Below are positions 8,304-16,916 of a stretch of 64,000 nt of DNA, in pieces. Made by a program: the position numbers and the translations under genes. This stretch comes from Hymenobacter jeollabukensis. Lineage in GTDB: Bacteria; Bacteroidota; Bacteroidia; Cytophagales; Hymenobacteraceae. The notes under the pieces are model-generated. The model was not told where the DNA came from and searched no databases. It worked only from the letters and a program-made list of their open reading frames with translations. Each line of letters begins with the position of its first letter. The first letter of the stretch is position 1. The stretch spans positions 62,001-126,000 of the forward strand of contig NZ_VAJM01000014.1 of the NCBI RefSeq assembly GCF_005771675.1. Reading direction: 5' to 3'.

Positions 8304-10511
8304 TTACAGCTCGCTGAGCTCCTCGGCCATTTTGCCGGGCACGCCGATGCTGTGCAGCAGCCCGCTCACGATGCCCTGCATCCAGATGGTAAACACGCTG
8401 TAGCGCCGGTCGCGGTCGGAGCGTACGGGGGCATCCTTGAGCGCGGCACCTTTGCGGCGGGGGTTGTCGTCGCGGATGACGAGCACGTTGGCGGCTTTGG
8501 AGAGGATTTTGGTGGTGAGTTTCTGCTTGTCGCGCCCCCCGCCGTGGGTGCTGAGCAGGTCCACTTTCAGGTCGGAGTAGCGGGCCCACATGCGGCCGGT
8601 TACCTCCTGCCGGTTCACCTGCAGCTGCACCCGGATGTCTTCCACCCGCCCATTCTCGAAGCGGGCCGAGCGCGTGGGCACGGTGATGGAGTTCAAGATG
8701 GCAAACGGCGCCGGCCCGAAGTGCCCCACGACCCGGTGCCGGCCTTCCGGATCGAGCAGCGGCACCCAGGCCGTGGCCGAAAAGCGGCACTGGTCCTGCA
8801 GGTAGGCCGTGGCCCGGATGATGGCCGGCCGGGCCGTGCTCATGCGCTGGGGGTCGTTGGTGAGGTTGGTGGCCGTGCCGGTGAGGCGGGTAATGGCGAA
8901 GTAGCCCGGCCGCCGGGCCAGCTCCCCGGTAAACTTGAAACGAATATCCAGGTTTCGTACCTGCAGCTCGCGCACGTCGATGCGGAAAGGCAGGCGGCGC
9001 ACGTTTTCGGGCGTCACCTTGGCCAGCGCGTTGCCCAGCGGGTAGTGGGCGTTGCCGATGATGCGCAGGTCCATGTTGGGCGCGGCCACGGTTTGGGCCC
9101 GCACGGTTTTGTGCAGCAGGCCCCAGTAATCGAGCCCGCGCACGCGCACCTCGGGCAGCGTCAGCGTGAGGTGCGTGGCCTGGTGTCCCTTGCTGCGCGA
9201 CAGCGCGTCGGGCGACATGGTGGGCTGAATCAGCCCGCGCACCACCTGCAGGGTGCGGGCGCGGGTGCCCAGGCGCAGCGCGGCCCAGCTGAAGTGGTAA
9301 TAAGGCGCGTCGATGGAAATGCGGCCGGGGCCGCAGCTGCCGCGCCAGTCGCGGGCGTAGAGCACGCGCTGCCGGTCCCGGAAGCCGGCCGAATCGACGC
9401 GCAGGTCGTCGGCGGTCAGGTTGATATCGACGAAGCGCGGGGCCCGCTCCACCTGGGTCAGCTGCAGCTGGGCGCGGCTCACGCGCAGGTGGCGTAGCTG
9501 CACACGGCGCAGGTAAGGCGCCAGAGCCACGTGCAAGGGCGGCGGCGTCTTGGCCGGGATGCCGAAGACCAGGCGCAGGCTCGGCAGCCGCAATGAATCG
9601 GCTTGCAGCACCCGCCGGGCCAGCAGTTGGGAGTTCAGGCCGCTGAGGCGCAGCAGGGGCAGCCAGAGCGTGATGTGCGTAGCGCCGCGGGCCAGTTGCC
9701 CGTCGGCCACGGGCCACACCCGCAGCGAATCCAGGCGCAGCTGCCGGCCCCGGGAGCTGAAGCGGGCCGCGCCGAGGCTGAGGTGGTGGCCGGGTACCTG
9801 CGCTTCCAGGCCCTGCACGCCCAGCTCCACGGCCGCCGCGTAGCTGAGCCGGCTGGAATCCTGGGCGGCGCCGCGGCTGATGAGCACGTCGGTAGCGGCC
9901 AGCTGGCCGTGGCGCAGCTGCGTCCGCTCGTGCCCGTGCAGGCCCGACATCACGCGCACGTCGTTGATCAGCAGGTGGGCCAGCCGCACGCCCGGAATGC
10001 GCTCCGGCAGCTGCTCGTGCAGGGCTTTGCCGGAGCCGCCGCGCTCGGGCGTGCGCAGCACCCGAGCCCGCACGCTGCGAATCAGCAGGGTATCCACGTT
10101 CACCACTTCGCCCTTCAGCAAAGCGCCCAAGCCGATGCCGGCCAGCCGGATTTCATCGACCGTAAGCAGCAGCCAGGGCGCTTCCTTGCCGGCTGGCACG
10201 GCCGTCTGGCGGGGCCAGCCGGCGGGGCGCAGCCACACGCGGCGCAGCGTCAGGGTGCGTTGGCGCAGGCTGGTGCGCAGGCTGCCGATGCGCAGCTCGT
10301 AGCGCCCCTGCGACTTGTCGGCCACGGTCTGCTCCAGCTTGTGGCGCAGCCAGGGGTCGAACAGGCGGGCAGCTACAACGCTGAGGATGAGCAGGACGGC
10401 CAAGGTGCCCGCCAGCCACCACAGCCAGCGCAACCGACGACGGGAGGGCGGCGTAGCAGCGGGCGGCGAGGAGGCGGAAGCAAGGTTGGTGGACACGCGG
10501 CGGGGCAACAA
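8304..10511 (-). CDS. AsmA-like / DUF748-type envelope protein
   Basis: 735 residues. A proline- and arginine-rich N-terminus is followed by one transmembrane helix (about 28-48, LWWLAGTLAVLLILSVVAA), then a long region of amphipathic beta repeats. The segment after the helix (LEQTVADKSQGRYELRIGSL) and the C-terminus (a KAANVLVIRDDNPRR-like stretch, then FTIWMQGIVSGL) resemble AsmA-like and DUF748 proteins. These form long beta grooves that span the periplasm and are linked to lipid transport or outer membrane homeostasis. No ATG precedes the helix: TTG at 10511 or GTG at 10496 are the options, so the start is uncertain. It is convergent with the lipoprotein at 7475-8236 and divergent from the DinB-like gene. 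Confidence 0.75.
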   Translation of the reverse strand: MLPRRVSTNLASASSPPAATPPSRRRLRWLWWLAGTLAVLLILSVVAARLFDPWLRHKLEQTVADKSQGRYELRIGSLRTSLRQRTLTLRRVWLRPAGWPRQTAVPAGKEAPWLLLTVDEIRLAGIGLGALLKGEVVNVDTLLIRSVRARVLRTPERGGSGKALHEQLPERIPGVRLAHLLINDVRVMSGLHGHERTQLRHGQLAATDVLISRGAAQDSSRLSYAAAVELGVQGLEAQVPGHHLSLGAARFSSRGRQLRLDSLRVWPVADGQLARGATHITLWLPLLRLSGLNSQLLARRVLQADSLRLPSLRLVFGIPAKTPPPLHVALAPYLRRVQLRHLRVSRAQLQLTQVERAPRFVDINLTADDLRVDSAGFRDRQRVLYARDWRGSCGPGRISIDAPYYHFSWAALRLGTRARTLQVVRGLIQPTMSPDALSRSKGHQATHLTLTLPEVRVRGLDYWGLLHKTVRAQTVAAPNMDLRIIGNAHYPLGNALAKVTPENVRRLPFRIDVRELQVRNLDIRFKFTGELARRPGYFAITRLTGTATNLTNDPQRMSTARPAIIRATAYLQDQCRFSATAWVPLLDPEGRHRVVGHFGPAPFAILNSITVPTRSARFENGRVEDIRVQLQVNRQEVTGRMWARYSDLKVDLLSTHGGGRDKQKLTTKILSKAANVLVIRDDNPRRKGAALKDAPVRSDRDRRYSVFTIWMQGIVSGLLHSIGVPGKMAEELSEL

Positions 10512-10608
10512 TCAGGGCTAGTACGCAAAACCCGGCCGGCGGTCTGGCCCGGCCGCGGCGGAGTTGGCGGCCAGCGGTTACCTTCGGGCCACCTTACCCG
10601 TCATTGCC

Positions 10609-11205
10609 ATGCCCACGCCCGCTTCCCCCGACCTCGCCGCCGCGCTGCTGGCCACCGTGCGCCACGGCTTCCGCAGCTACCAGGCCCTGGCCGACAAAGC
10701 CCTGGCCCAGCTGGCCCCCGCCGAGTGGCTGTGGCGCCCCGAGCCGAACTCGAACAGCGCCGCCGTCATCGTGCAGCACCTGGTGGGCAACCTCCGCTCC
10801 CGCTTCACCGATTTCTGGACCACGGACGGCGAGAAGCCCGACCGCCACCGCGACCAGGAATTCGAGGAGCCTACCTCGGAAGCCGCCGTGGCCGCATTGC
10901 AGCAACAGTGGCAGGCCGCCTGGCCCATTCTGTGGCAGGTGCTCGACCACCTGGAGCAGCACCCCGAAGACTGGCTGCGCACCGTCACCATCCGGCAGGA
11001 GCCGCACACCGCGTTGGCCGCCCTGCAGCGGCAGGTGGCGCACTACGCCTACCACACCGGGCAGCTGGTGCTGCTGGCCAAAGCCCGGCGCGGCGCCGAC
11101 TGGCAAACGCTCAGCATTGCGCGCGGCCAGAGCCAGCAGTTCAACGCTCAAATGCAGGCCCGAACCGCGTCTTCGGCCAACCTTAGCGCCGGTTCGGGAG
11201 TTTAA
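10609..11205 (+). CDS. DinB-like (DUF1572) protein
   Basis: 198 residues, an all-alpha four-helix-bundle protein of the DinB/YfiT superfamily, DUF1572 type. Metal-ligand histidines fit the pattern: one in the AAVIVQHLVGNL helix and a pair in the HYAYHTGQLVLL helix, consistent with a three-His metal site. Many family members are metal-dependent thiol transferases or are unassigned. Start at the ATG at 10609, with a TACCTTCG -7-like box about 22 bases upstream; the open frame upstream of that box is not used. The 2H phosphoesterase gene begins 9 bp after its stop, so the two are probably cotranscribed. The substrate is unknown. Confidence 0.85.
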   Translation: MPTPASPDLAAALLATVRHGFRSYQALADKALAQLAPAEWLWRPEPNSNSAAVIVQHLVGNLRSRFTDFWTTDGEKPDRHRDQEFEEPTSEAAVAALQQQWQAAWPILWQVLDHLEQHPEDWLRTVTIRQEPHTALAALQRQVAHYAYHTGQLVLLAKARRGADWQTLSIARGQSQQFNAQMQARTASSANLSAGSGV

Positions 11206-11214
11206 GCGCCGCGT

Positions 11215-11760
11215 ATGCTTGCTATTACTTCCCTGCTCAACCCCCAAAACGCCCAGCGCATCAACGGCATCATCCAGAGCCTGGAGGATGAGTTTGGCCT
11301 CGATGACGTGCAGGCCACGCCTGATCCGCACATCACCTACCTGCTGGCCGGCGTCAACAAGCACGACCCGCTGAAGGAGGTGCTGGAGGACATTGCGGCC
11401 ACCACCGTGCCCTTCGAGGCGCACACCACCGGCCTAGGCTTATTTCCGGGCCCCAACCCCGTCATCTACATCCCGGTGCTCCGCTCCGAGGCCCTGAACC
11501 GCCTGCACCACCGCCTCATCATGGCCACCGAGCCGCTGTGCCTGCGCACCGACAAGTTCAGCACGCCCGAGCTGTGGCTGCCCCACATTTCGCTGGCCCT
11601 GCACGACACCACGCCCGAGATGCTGGGCCCGGTGCTGCAGTACCTCAACGAGCAAACCTTCAACCTGAAGCTGCGCATCAGCAACCTCGCCATTCTGCGC
11701 CAGGAAGGCGAGCAGTTCATCCCCGAAGAGGTATACCCGCTGGAAGGCGAGGACGAGTGA
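11215..11760 (+). CDS. 2'-5' RNA ligase family (2H phosphoesterase)
   Basis: 181-residue protein with the two signature HxT/S motifs of 2H phosphoesterases: H39-I-T41 and H124-I-S126, spaced as in LigT/ThpR-like proteins. Members hydrolyse cyclic phosphodiesters or join RNA 2'-5' ends; the actual substrate here is unknown. It follows the DinB-like gene by 9 bp on the same strand. The stop at 11758-11760 is followed immediately by an array of TGAATTA heptamers. The family assignment rests on the paired motifs and the length (about 180 is typical). Confidence 0.88.
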   Translation: MLAITSLLNPQNAQRINGIIQSLEDEFGLDDVQATPDPHITYLLAGVNKHDPLKEVLEDIAATTVPFEAHTTGLGLFPGPNPVIYIPVLRSEALNRLHHRLIMATEPLCLRTDKFSTPELWLPHISLALHDTTPEMLGPVLQYLNEQTFNLKLRISNLAILRQEGEQFIPEEVYPLEGEDE

Positions 11761-11893
11761 TGAATTATGAATTATGAATTATGAATTATGAATTATGAAT
11801 TATGAATTATGAATTATGAATTATGAATTGGTACTGGCTCCTACTTTGGTGGGTTGCGCCAATTCAGCATTCAGCATTCAGAATTCATAATTA
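11761..11893. repeat. Heptamer tandem array with inverted arm
   Basis: Nearly ten perfect tandem copies of TGAATTA (11761-11829) begin at the base after a stop codon. After a loop of about 31 bases comes an inverted arm (11861-11893) built of AATTCAGCAT/AATTCATAA words, complementary to an imperfect version of the same array. A promoter box (TACCTTTG, 11904-11911) follows directly. Confidence 0.9.
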
Positions 11894-11932
11894 CCGAAGC
11901 TCCTACCTTTGCCCCGCACCAACCCGCTGCTT

Positions 11933-12394
11933 ATGTACTCCACTCTACTGCTGCTGCACTCCTGGACGCGCTGGCTCGTCCTCATTTTCGGCCTGATTGC
12001 CTTTCTGCGCGCCCTTTCGGGCTGGCTGGGCCGCCGGCCCTACTCCGGCGCCGACAACGGCATGGGCGCCGCCTTCGTGGGCTCCATGCACCTGCAGCTG
12101 CTGCTGGGCCTGATTCTGTACTTCGTCAGCCCCTTCGGCGCCAAGGCCTTCGAAACGGCCGGCGGCGCCGTGATGAAAGATGCCACCGGGCGCTTTTTCG
12201 CCGTCGAGCACTTGGCCATGATGCTGGTGGCCGTCATCTGCGCGCAGGTGGGCCGCAGCACCTCCAAGAAAGCCCTCGACGCGGTGCTCAAGCACAAGCG
12301 CGCCGCCATCTGGTTCGGCGTGGCCTTGCTCATCGTGCTGCTGATGATTCCCTGGGGCATCTGGAACCCGGCCCGCCCGCTGTTCCGTTTCTAG
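11933..12394 (+). CDS. Four-helix membrane protein, function unknown
   Basis: 153 residues from the ATG at 11933, 21 bases after a TACCTTTG -7 box (11904-11911). Four hydrophobic segments can be read, near residues 5-25, 50-70, 90-112 and 128-148. Histidines H9 (LLLHSWTRW), H53 (GSMHLQLLLG) and H91 (AVEHLAMMLV) lie within or at the ends of helices, which is compatible with heme or metal binding, but no recognised cytochrome signature is present. Similar proteins are common hypotheticals in this group. The gene stands alone, with a terminator 24 bp downstream. I do not assign a function. Confidence 0.75.
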   Translation: MYSTLLLLHSWTRWLVLIFGLIAFLRALSGWLGRRPYSGADNGMGAAFVGSMHLQLLLGLILYFVSPFGAKAFETAGGAVMKDATGRFFAVEHLAMMLVAVICAQVGRSTSKKALDAVLKHKRAAIWFGVALLIVLLMIPWGIWNPARPLFRF

Positions 12395-12417
12395 AGCGTT
12401 TCAGCCGCCTTTTACCA

Positions 12418-12450
12418 GCCCTGCCCAGCAAACCTTGGCAGGGCTTTTTT
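12418..12450 (+). terminator. Rho-independent terminator
   Basis: Stem GCCCTGCC/GGCAGGGC with a loop of 11 bases and six Ts, 24 bp after the membrane protein gene. Confidence 0.85.
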
Positions 12451-12557
12451 GTGCCCGACGCGCGCCGGCAGCAGCCAGCGTCGAAAATTTACCGCCGGGG
12501 TTGGGCCGGAATTGCCGGTTTGGGTATCTTTCAAGCAGTCCGTTTGCTACTCTGCCT

Positions 12558-13445
12558 ATGCACAGCACACTTACTTCCCCCGTTGCCGCCCCCGCGCACA
12601 CCGACCACAGTCACGCCTGCCTGAACTGCGGCGGCGCGCTCAGCAGCCGCTTCTGCCCCGACTGCGGGCAGCCGGCCGATACGCACCGCATCACCATGGC
12701 CCACTGGGTGCACGATATTCCGCATTCGTTCTGGCACGTTGATAAGGGCGTATGGTTCACCTTGCGCAGCATGTTTGCCCGGCCGGGCGCGGCCATTCAG
12801 GCCTATATCCAGGGCCAGCGCGTCAACTACTTTCGCCCGTTGGCCCTGGTGTTGCTGGTCACCGGATTCTACTCCTTTCTGGCGACGGTCTTGCATATCA
12901 GTCCGCTGCCGCCCCGCCCGGCCGATATGCCGCAGCAGGTATACGAGATGCAGATGCTCTACGCTGGCACCATCTCCAAGCACATCAGCTGGATTTACGT
13001 GGGCATGACGCCGTTGCTGGCGGCCTTTATGCGCTTGTGTATGCGCCGCAGCCGCTTCAACTACGCCGAGTGCCTGGTGGCCGTGGCCTTTGTCATCAGC
13101 GCCAGCAACTTCATTTCCGTGCTGTTTCTGCCGGTGTTGTACGCGTTCAACGGCACGCCCCAGATTCAATTAGTAACTACCGCACTGAGTCTGACCGCCT
13201 TCGGCTACCAGACCTGGGCGTATAGCACGCTGCTGCGCCATACTTCCCTGAGCGCCTTCGGGCGCATCTGGCGCGGGCTGGTGACGTCAGTGGGCGGGTT
13301 CTTCGCCAGCATCATGCTGGTCGTCTGCCTTATAATAGCCCTCAATTGGAGCACGTTTATGGCCGCCGCCAAAGCCCAGAACTCGGCCAAGGCGCGTATC
13401 ACCATCGGCCAACCGGCTGCGCCCCGCCCGGCTTCCGCTCATTAA
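12558..13445 (+). CDS. DUF3667 zinc-ribbon membrane protein
   Basis: 295 residues from the ATG at 12558. The N-terminus carries a zinc ribbon, CLNCGGALSSRFCPDCGQ (two CxxC knuckles), followed by RITMAHWVHDIPHSFWHVDKGV and LRSMFARPG, which together are typical of DUF3667 proteins of Bacteroidota. The remainder has about five hydrophobic helices (near 95-115, 150-170, 180-205, 215-235 and 250-275). It is therefore an inner membrane protein with a cytosolic zinc knuckle. The family function is not established. A weak -7 box (TATCTTTC) lies about 25 bases upstream. The gene ends before a bidirectional terminator shared with the SDR gene on the other strand. Confidence 0.85.
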   Translation: MHSTLTSPVAAPAHTDHSHACLNCGGALSSRFCPDCGQPADTHRITMAHWVHDIPHSFWHVDKGVWFTLRSMFARPGAAIQAYIQGQRVNYFRPLALVLLVTGFYSFLATVLHISPLPPRPADMPQQVYEMQMLYAGTISKHISWIYVGMTPLLAAFMRLCMRRSRFNYAECLVAVAFVISASNFISVLFLPVLYAFNGTPQIQLVTTALSLTAFGYQTWAYSTLLRHTSLSAFGRIWRGLVTSVGGFFASIMLVVCLIIALNWSTFMAAAKAQNSAKARITIGQPAAPRPASAH

Positions 13446-13467
13446 CCTCCGCCACGCCCCGCTCACG

Positions 13468-13504
13468 AAAAGGCCCGCTGTTGCACAAGCAAGAGCGGGC
13501 CTTT
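13468..13504. terminator. Bidirectional terminator
   Basis: Perfect stem AAAGGCCCGCT/AGCGGGCCTTT around a 15-base loop, between convergent genes. A and T tails on either side allow it to act in both directions. Confidence 0.85.
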
Positions 13505-13524
13505 CAGCTTCTGGAACGCGGACA

Positions 13525-14289
13525 TTACAGCGAATAGCCGCCCGAGGCTTCGATGCGCTGGGCATTCACCCAGCGGGCGGCGTCGGAGCAGAGGAAGGCC
13601 ACCACGCCGCCCACGTCGTCGGGCTCGCCGATGCGGCCCAGCGCCGTCTGGCCCGCCATGTACTTTTCCAACTCGGGGTGCGCCTCGCGGGCCGCCGCCG
13701 TGAAGTCGGTCTTGATGATGCCGGGCGCCACCACGTTGGCCCGAATGCCGCGCCCGCCCAGCTCCTTGGCCAGGTACTTGGTCAGGGTTTCCACGGCGCC
13801 CTTCATGGCCGCATAGGCCGAGTAGCCGGGCGTGGTGAAGCGGGCCAGGCCGGTGGAGAAATTAACGATGCCGCCGCCATCGGCCAGCAGCGGGAGCAGC
13901 CGCTGGGTGAGGAAGTACACGCCCTTGAAGTGCACGTTCAGCAGCGCATCGAAGGCTTCCTCGGTCATTTCCGCAAACAGCCCGCGCGAGTCAATGCCGG
14001 CATTGTTGATGAGGAAGTCGAAGGTGTCGCGCTGCCAGTGCTGCTGCAGTTCGGCGCCCAGGGCCTCGGCAAAAGCCGGAAACGAAGCCACCACGCCCGT
14101 ATCCAGCGGCAGAGCCACGGCGCGGCGGCCCAGCGCTTCGATTTCGGCCACGGCGGCCCGGGCTTCGTCGGCGCGGGTGCGGTAGGTCAGCACGATGTCG
14201 TGGCCGCTTTGGGCGAGGTGGCGGGCGGCGTTGCGGCCCAGGCCGCGGCTACCGCCGGTTACGAGGGCTATTTTGGGAGTAGTGCTCAT
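13525..14289 (-). CDS. Short-chain dehydrogenase/reductase (FabG-like)
   Basis: 254-residue classical SDR. The Rossmann glycine motif TGGSRGLG is at 11-18, NNAG at 95-98, and the catalytic set is S145, Y159 and K163 (YAAMK). The glycine motif followed by R is compatible with NADPH preference. The C-terminus (VAFLCSDAARWVNAQRIEASGGYSL) is the usual FabG-type end. Start at the ATG at 14289. It lies 78 bp downstream of an AraC-type regulator gene on the same strand, which may control it. It is not part of the tandem SDR pair at 15955-17765 and is clearly divergent from them. The substrate is unknown. Confidence 0.92.
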   Translation of the reverse strand: MSTTPKIALVTGGSRGLGRNAARHLAQSGHDIVLTYRTRADEARAAVAEIEALGRRAVALPLDTGVVASFPAFAEALGAELQQHWQRDTFDFLINNAGIDSRGLFAEMTEEAFDALLNVHFKGVYFLTQRLLPLLADGGGIVNFSTGLARFTTPGYSAYAAMKGAVETLTKYLAKELGGRGIRANVVAPGIIKTDFTAAAREAHPELEKYMAGQTALGRIGEPDDVGGVVAFLCSDAARWVNAQRIEASGGYSL

Positions 14290-14367
14290 CTTGGTGCAGG
14301 TTGGGTGAAAAACCGATGGCACAAAGGTCCGGCCCCGCCGCGGCCCCGGCGTGGTGAGTGTTTCAGT

Positions 14368-14781
14368 TTAAATGGTGACTGTTTCCGAATCTTGCCGCTG
14401 CCGGGCCCACTCGGCTTCGCGGTACTGCTTGGGCGTAAGGCCGGCGAAGCGCTTGAAAAACTTGGTAAAGTTCGAGGGGTCGTAGGTGAGGCGGGCGGCG
14501 ATGTCGGCCACCGGGGCCGTACTGTCGCGCAGCAGGCGCCGGGCCAGGTCCATGATGCGCGCCTCGAAGAAGTAGCACGGCGGGTGGCCGGTGGTGAGCT
14601 TGAGGGTGTTGCTCAGGTGCGTGGGGTGAATGTGCAGGCGGTCGGCCAGGTCGCGGATTTCCATCATTTCCGTCACCCGTCCGGCCTCCAGGTCGGCCAG
14701 GTGCCGGTCGATTTCGCGCAGGAAGTCGGCCACGATTTCGTGCTGGCGGGCCAGGATTTTCTTGGGAATGGGGGTGGGCAT
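14368..14781 (-). CDS. Short AraC-family transcriptional regulator
   Basis: 137 residues. The last 100 or so form an AraC-type double helix-turn-helix, with the second HTH at VADIAARLTYDPSNFTKFFKRFAGLTPKQYR, which matches the family signature well. Only about 35 residues precede it, a helical stretch (HEIVADFLREIDRHLADL) and not a cupin or other sensor domain, so it is a DNA-binding-only member and may respond to no ligand directly. It is upstream of the SDR at 13525-14289 on the same strand and divergent from the full-length AraC gene at 14970. Regulation of the neighbouring SDR genes is inferred from position only. Confidence 0.9.
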   Translation of the reverse strand: MPTPIPKKILARQHEIVADFLREIDRHLADLEAGRVTEMMEIRDLADRLHIHPTHLSNTLKLTTGHPPCYFFEARIMDLARRLLRDSTAPVADIAARLTYDPSNFTKFFKRFAGLTPKQYREAEWARQRQDSETVTI

Positions 14782-14958
14782 GGCGGATTGAATTACGGAT
14801 GCAATAACTACGACGCGCGGCCGAGGTTGGGTCAGCCGGGCTTAAAGGTCGGTGGCCGGGCAGCTTCGCCCCCGGGCGGCCCCGGCCAATGAGCTGCTTC
14901 CGCCCCGTCATCGGCCGGTTTCTTCATCCATTTACTGAACGGGCTGGTTTGATTTGCG

Positions 14959-14966
14959 TAACTTTG
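14959..14966 (+). promoter_or_regulatory. -7 box directly at the AraC start codon
   Basis: TAACTTTG, a full match to the Bacteroidota -7 consensus TAnnTTTG, ends four bases before the ATG at 14970. Transcription would begin at or next to the start codon, giving a leaderless or nearly leaderless mRNA. Confidence 0.65.
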
Positions 14967-14969
14967 GCT

Positions 14970-15872
14970 ATGCTCAAGCCCGTCAGTCTCGCCGAGTTTT
15001 ACCAGCAGAAAATCCACTGGTTGCCCGCCAATCTGCAGCAGGACATCGGCCACTTCAACGTGTTCCGCCTCGACGACTTCGTGGGGCCCAACGCCTGCCA
15101 CCTGCCCTACAGCCGCAAGGATTTCTACAAAATCACCCTGGTGACTGGCCGCAGCAACTACCACTACGCCGACCGCACCGTGGAAATCCGCGGGCACGCG
15201 CTGCTGTTCGCCAACCCGCTGGTGCCCTACGACTGGGAGCCGCTCGACGACCAGCAAACGGGGTTCTTCTGCATTTTCACCGACGCCTTTCTGCAGCGCC
15301 ACCACGCCGCGGGTTTGCTGGAGCTGCCGCTGTTTCGGCCGGGCGGGCAGCCGCTGTACTCGCTCACGGCGGAGCAGTACGCGGCCGCCGCGCAGCTGAT
15401 AGAAAAGATGGCGGCCGAAATTCAGTCGGACTACGCCTACAAGTACGACTTGCTGCGCGGCTACGTGCTGGAGCTGGTCCACATGGCCCTGAAGCTGCAG
15501 CCGGCCACGACGCTCTACCACGACAGCACGGCCGCCACGCGCATTGCCTCGCTGTTTGCCGAGCTGCTGGAGCGGCAGTTTCCCATCGAGACGCCCGGGC
15601 AGCAGGTGAAGCTGCGCAGTGCCCAGGACTTTGCCGGGCAGCTGGCCGTGCACGTAAACCACCTGAACCGCGCCCTCAAAGACGTAACCGGCAAAACCAC
15701 CACCCAGCTCATTGCCGAGCGCCTCGTGCGCGAGGCCCACGCCCTGCTCCGGCATACGGCCTGGAACGTGGCCGAAATCAGCTACTGCCTGGGCTTTGCC
15801 GAGCCGGCTCACTTCAGCAACTTCTTTCGCAAGCACACCGGCGCCGTGCCTTCGGCCGTGCGCCTTGTTTGA
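14970..15872 (+). CDS. AraC-family regulator with N-terminal cupin-like domain
   Basis: 300 residues from the ATG at 14970. The N-terminal half resembles the cupin-type sensor domain of AraC regulators (residues about 20-130, including FYKITLVTGRSNYHYADRTVEI and HALLFANPLVPYDW). The C-terminal 100 residues carry two HTH units, ending in WNVAEISYCLGFAEPAHFSNFFRKHTGAVPSAVR. The frame is open further upstream, but a -7 box at 14959-14966 argues for this start. It is followed 82 bp later by two tandem SDR genes on the same strand, which are its most likely targets; this type of regulator-SDR arrangement is common. The effector is unknown. Confidence 0.92.
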   Translation: MLKPVSLAEFYQQKIHWLPANLQQDIGHFNVFRLDDFVGPNACHLPYSRKDFYKITLVTGRSNYHYADRTVEIRGHALLFANPLVPYDWEPLDDQQTGFFCIFTDAFLQRHHAAGLLELPLFRPGGQPLYSLTAEQYAAAAQLIEKMAAEIQSDYAYKYDLLRGYVLELVHMALKLQPATTLYHDSTAATRIASLFAELLERQFPIETPGQQVKLRSAQDFAGQLAVHVNHLNRALKDVTGKTTTQLIAERLVREAHALLRHTAWNVAEISYCLGFAEPAHFSNFFRKHTGAVPSAVRLV

Positions 15873-15954
15873 TTTTCGCAAGCATTGGTTTGAACCGGGC
15901 TAGGCCGTGGGCCGTGGCCTTCTCTAGTTTTGCCGTCGTCAAATCGAGCAAGCT

Positions 15955-16794
15955 ATGAGCACTACCAAAACTTGGTTTATCACCGGCGCCTCCCAGGGCC
16001 TGGGCCTGGCGCTGACCCAGCACCTGCGGCACCTCGGCCACCGCGTGGCCGCCACTTCCCGCCGCCTTAGCAGCCTTACGGCCGCCCTCGGCCCGGCCTC
16101 GGCCGACTTTCTGCCCCTGCAGCTGGACCTGACCGATGATGCCGCCGTGCGGGCGACCGTGACGCAGGCCCACGCCCATTTTGGCCGCCTCGACGTGGTC
16201 GTCAACAACGCCGGCTACGGCATCGGCGGCAGCATCGAGGAGCTGAGCGACGCCGAAACCCGGCAGGCCTTCGACGTGAATGTGTTCGGCACCTTCAACG
16301 TGATTCGCCACGCGCTGCCGCTGCTGCGCGCCGCCGGGGCCGGGCACATCATCAACGTGTCGTCCATTGCGGCGCGGGCCGGGGCCACCGGCTGGGCCGT
16401 GTACGGGGCCACCAAAGCCGCCGTGTCGGCCCTGACGGAGGTATTGGTCCAGGACGTAGCCGGCTTCGGCATCCGGGCCACGGTGGTGGAGCCCGGCGGC
16501 TTCCGCACCAACTTCCTCTCGGCCGATTCGCTGGTGCTGCCCCGGCAGCCCATCGAGGCCTACGCCGACGTGCGCGCCTCCCACGCCCGCTACCTGCAGC
16601 TGCACGGGCAGCAGGGCGGCGACCCGGCCAAAGCCGCCGCGGCCATTGTGCGGCTAACCCAGGAGCCCAACCCGCCGCTGCACTTGCTGCTGGGGCAGGA
16701 CGCCTACAACCGCGCCCAGACCAAGCTCGACGCGCTGCAGCAGGAACTCACCGCCTGGCGCGGCCTGACCGAGTCGACCGGCTTCGCGCAGTAA
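15955..16794 (+). CDS. Short-chain dehydrogenase/reductase, first of a tandem pair
   Basis: 279-residue classical SDR with TGASQGLG at 10-17, NNAG at 84-87, S136/S137, and the catalytic Y150-x3-K154. The Ser before Gln in the glycine motif and the R at 36-37 suggest NADPH use. A -7 box, TAGTTTTG (15925-15932), lies 22 bases upstream of the ATG. The next gene encodes a paralogue collinear over nearly the whole length, so the two arose by tandem duplication. The long C-terminal tail after the SDR core (PPLHLLLGQDAYNRAQTKLDALQQEL) is shared with the paralogue. The substrate cannot be predicted. Confidence 0.92.
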   Translation: MSTTKTWFITGASQGLGLALTQHLRHLGHRVAATSRRLSSLTAALGPASADFLPLQLDLTDDAAVRATVTQAHAHFGRLDVVVNNAGYGIGGSIEELSDAETRQAFDVNVFGTFNVIRHALPLLRAAGAGHIINVSSIAARAGATGWAVYGATKAAVSALTEVLVQDVAGFGIRATVVEPGGFRTNFLSADSLVLPRQPIEAYADVRASHARYLQLHGQQGGDPAKAAAAIVRLTQEPNPPLHLLLGQDAYNRAQTKLDALQQELTAWRGLTESTGFAQ

Positions 16795-16916
16795 GCGCGG
16801 GGCCGCCGCCCTCACCGGCTCGGTTTCGGCTTCTCCTCCCCTCCCCCCTATGCTGTATCTGTTTGCCCGCCTGGCGCTCCACAACGCGCCGGGCCTCACC
16901 TCCACATCTATTTCCC

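Noticed and set aside
11761-11893. Possible CRISPR array at the heptamer repeats
   Set aside because: The repeat unit is seven bases with no spacers, and no cas genes are present.
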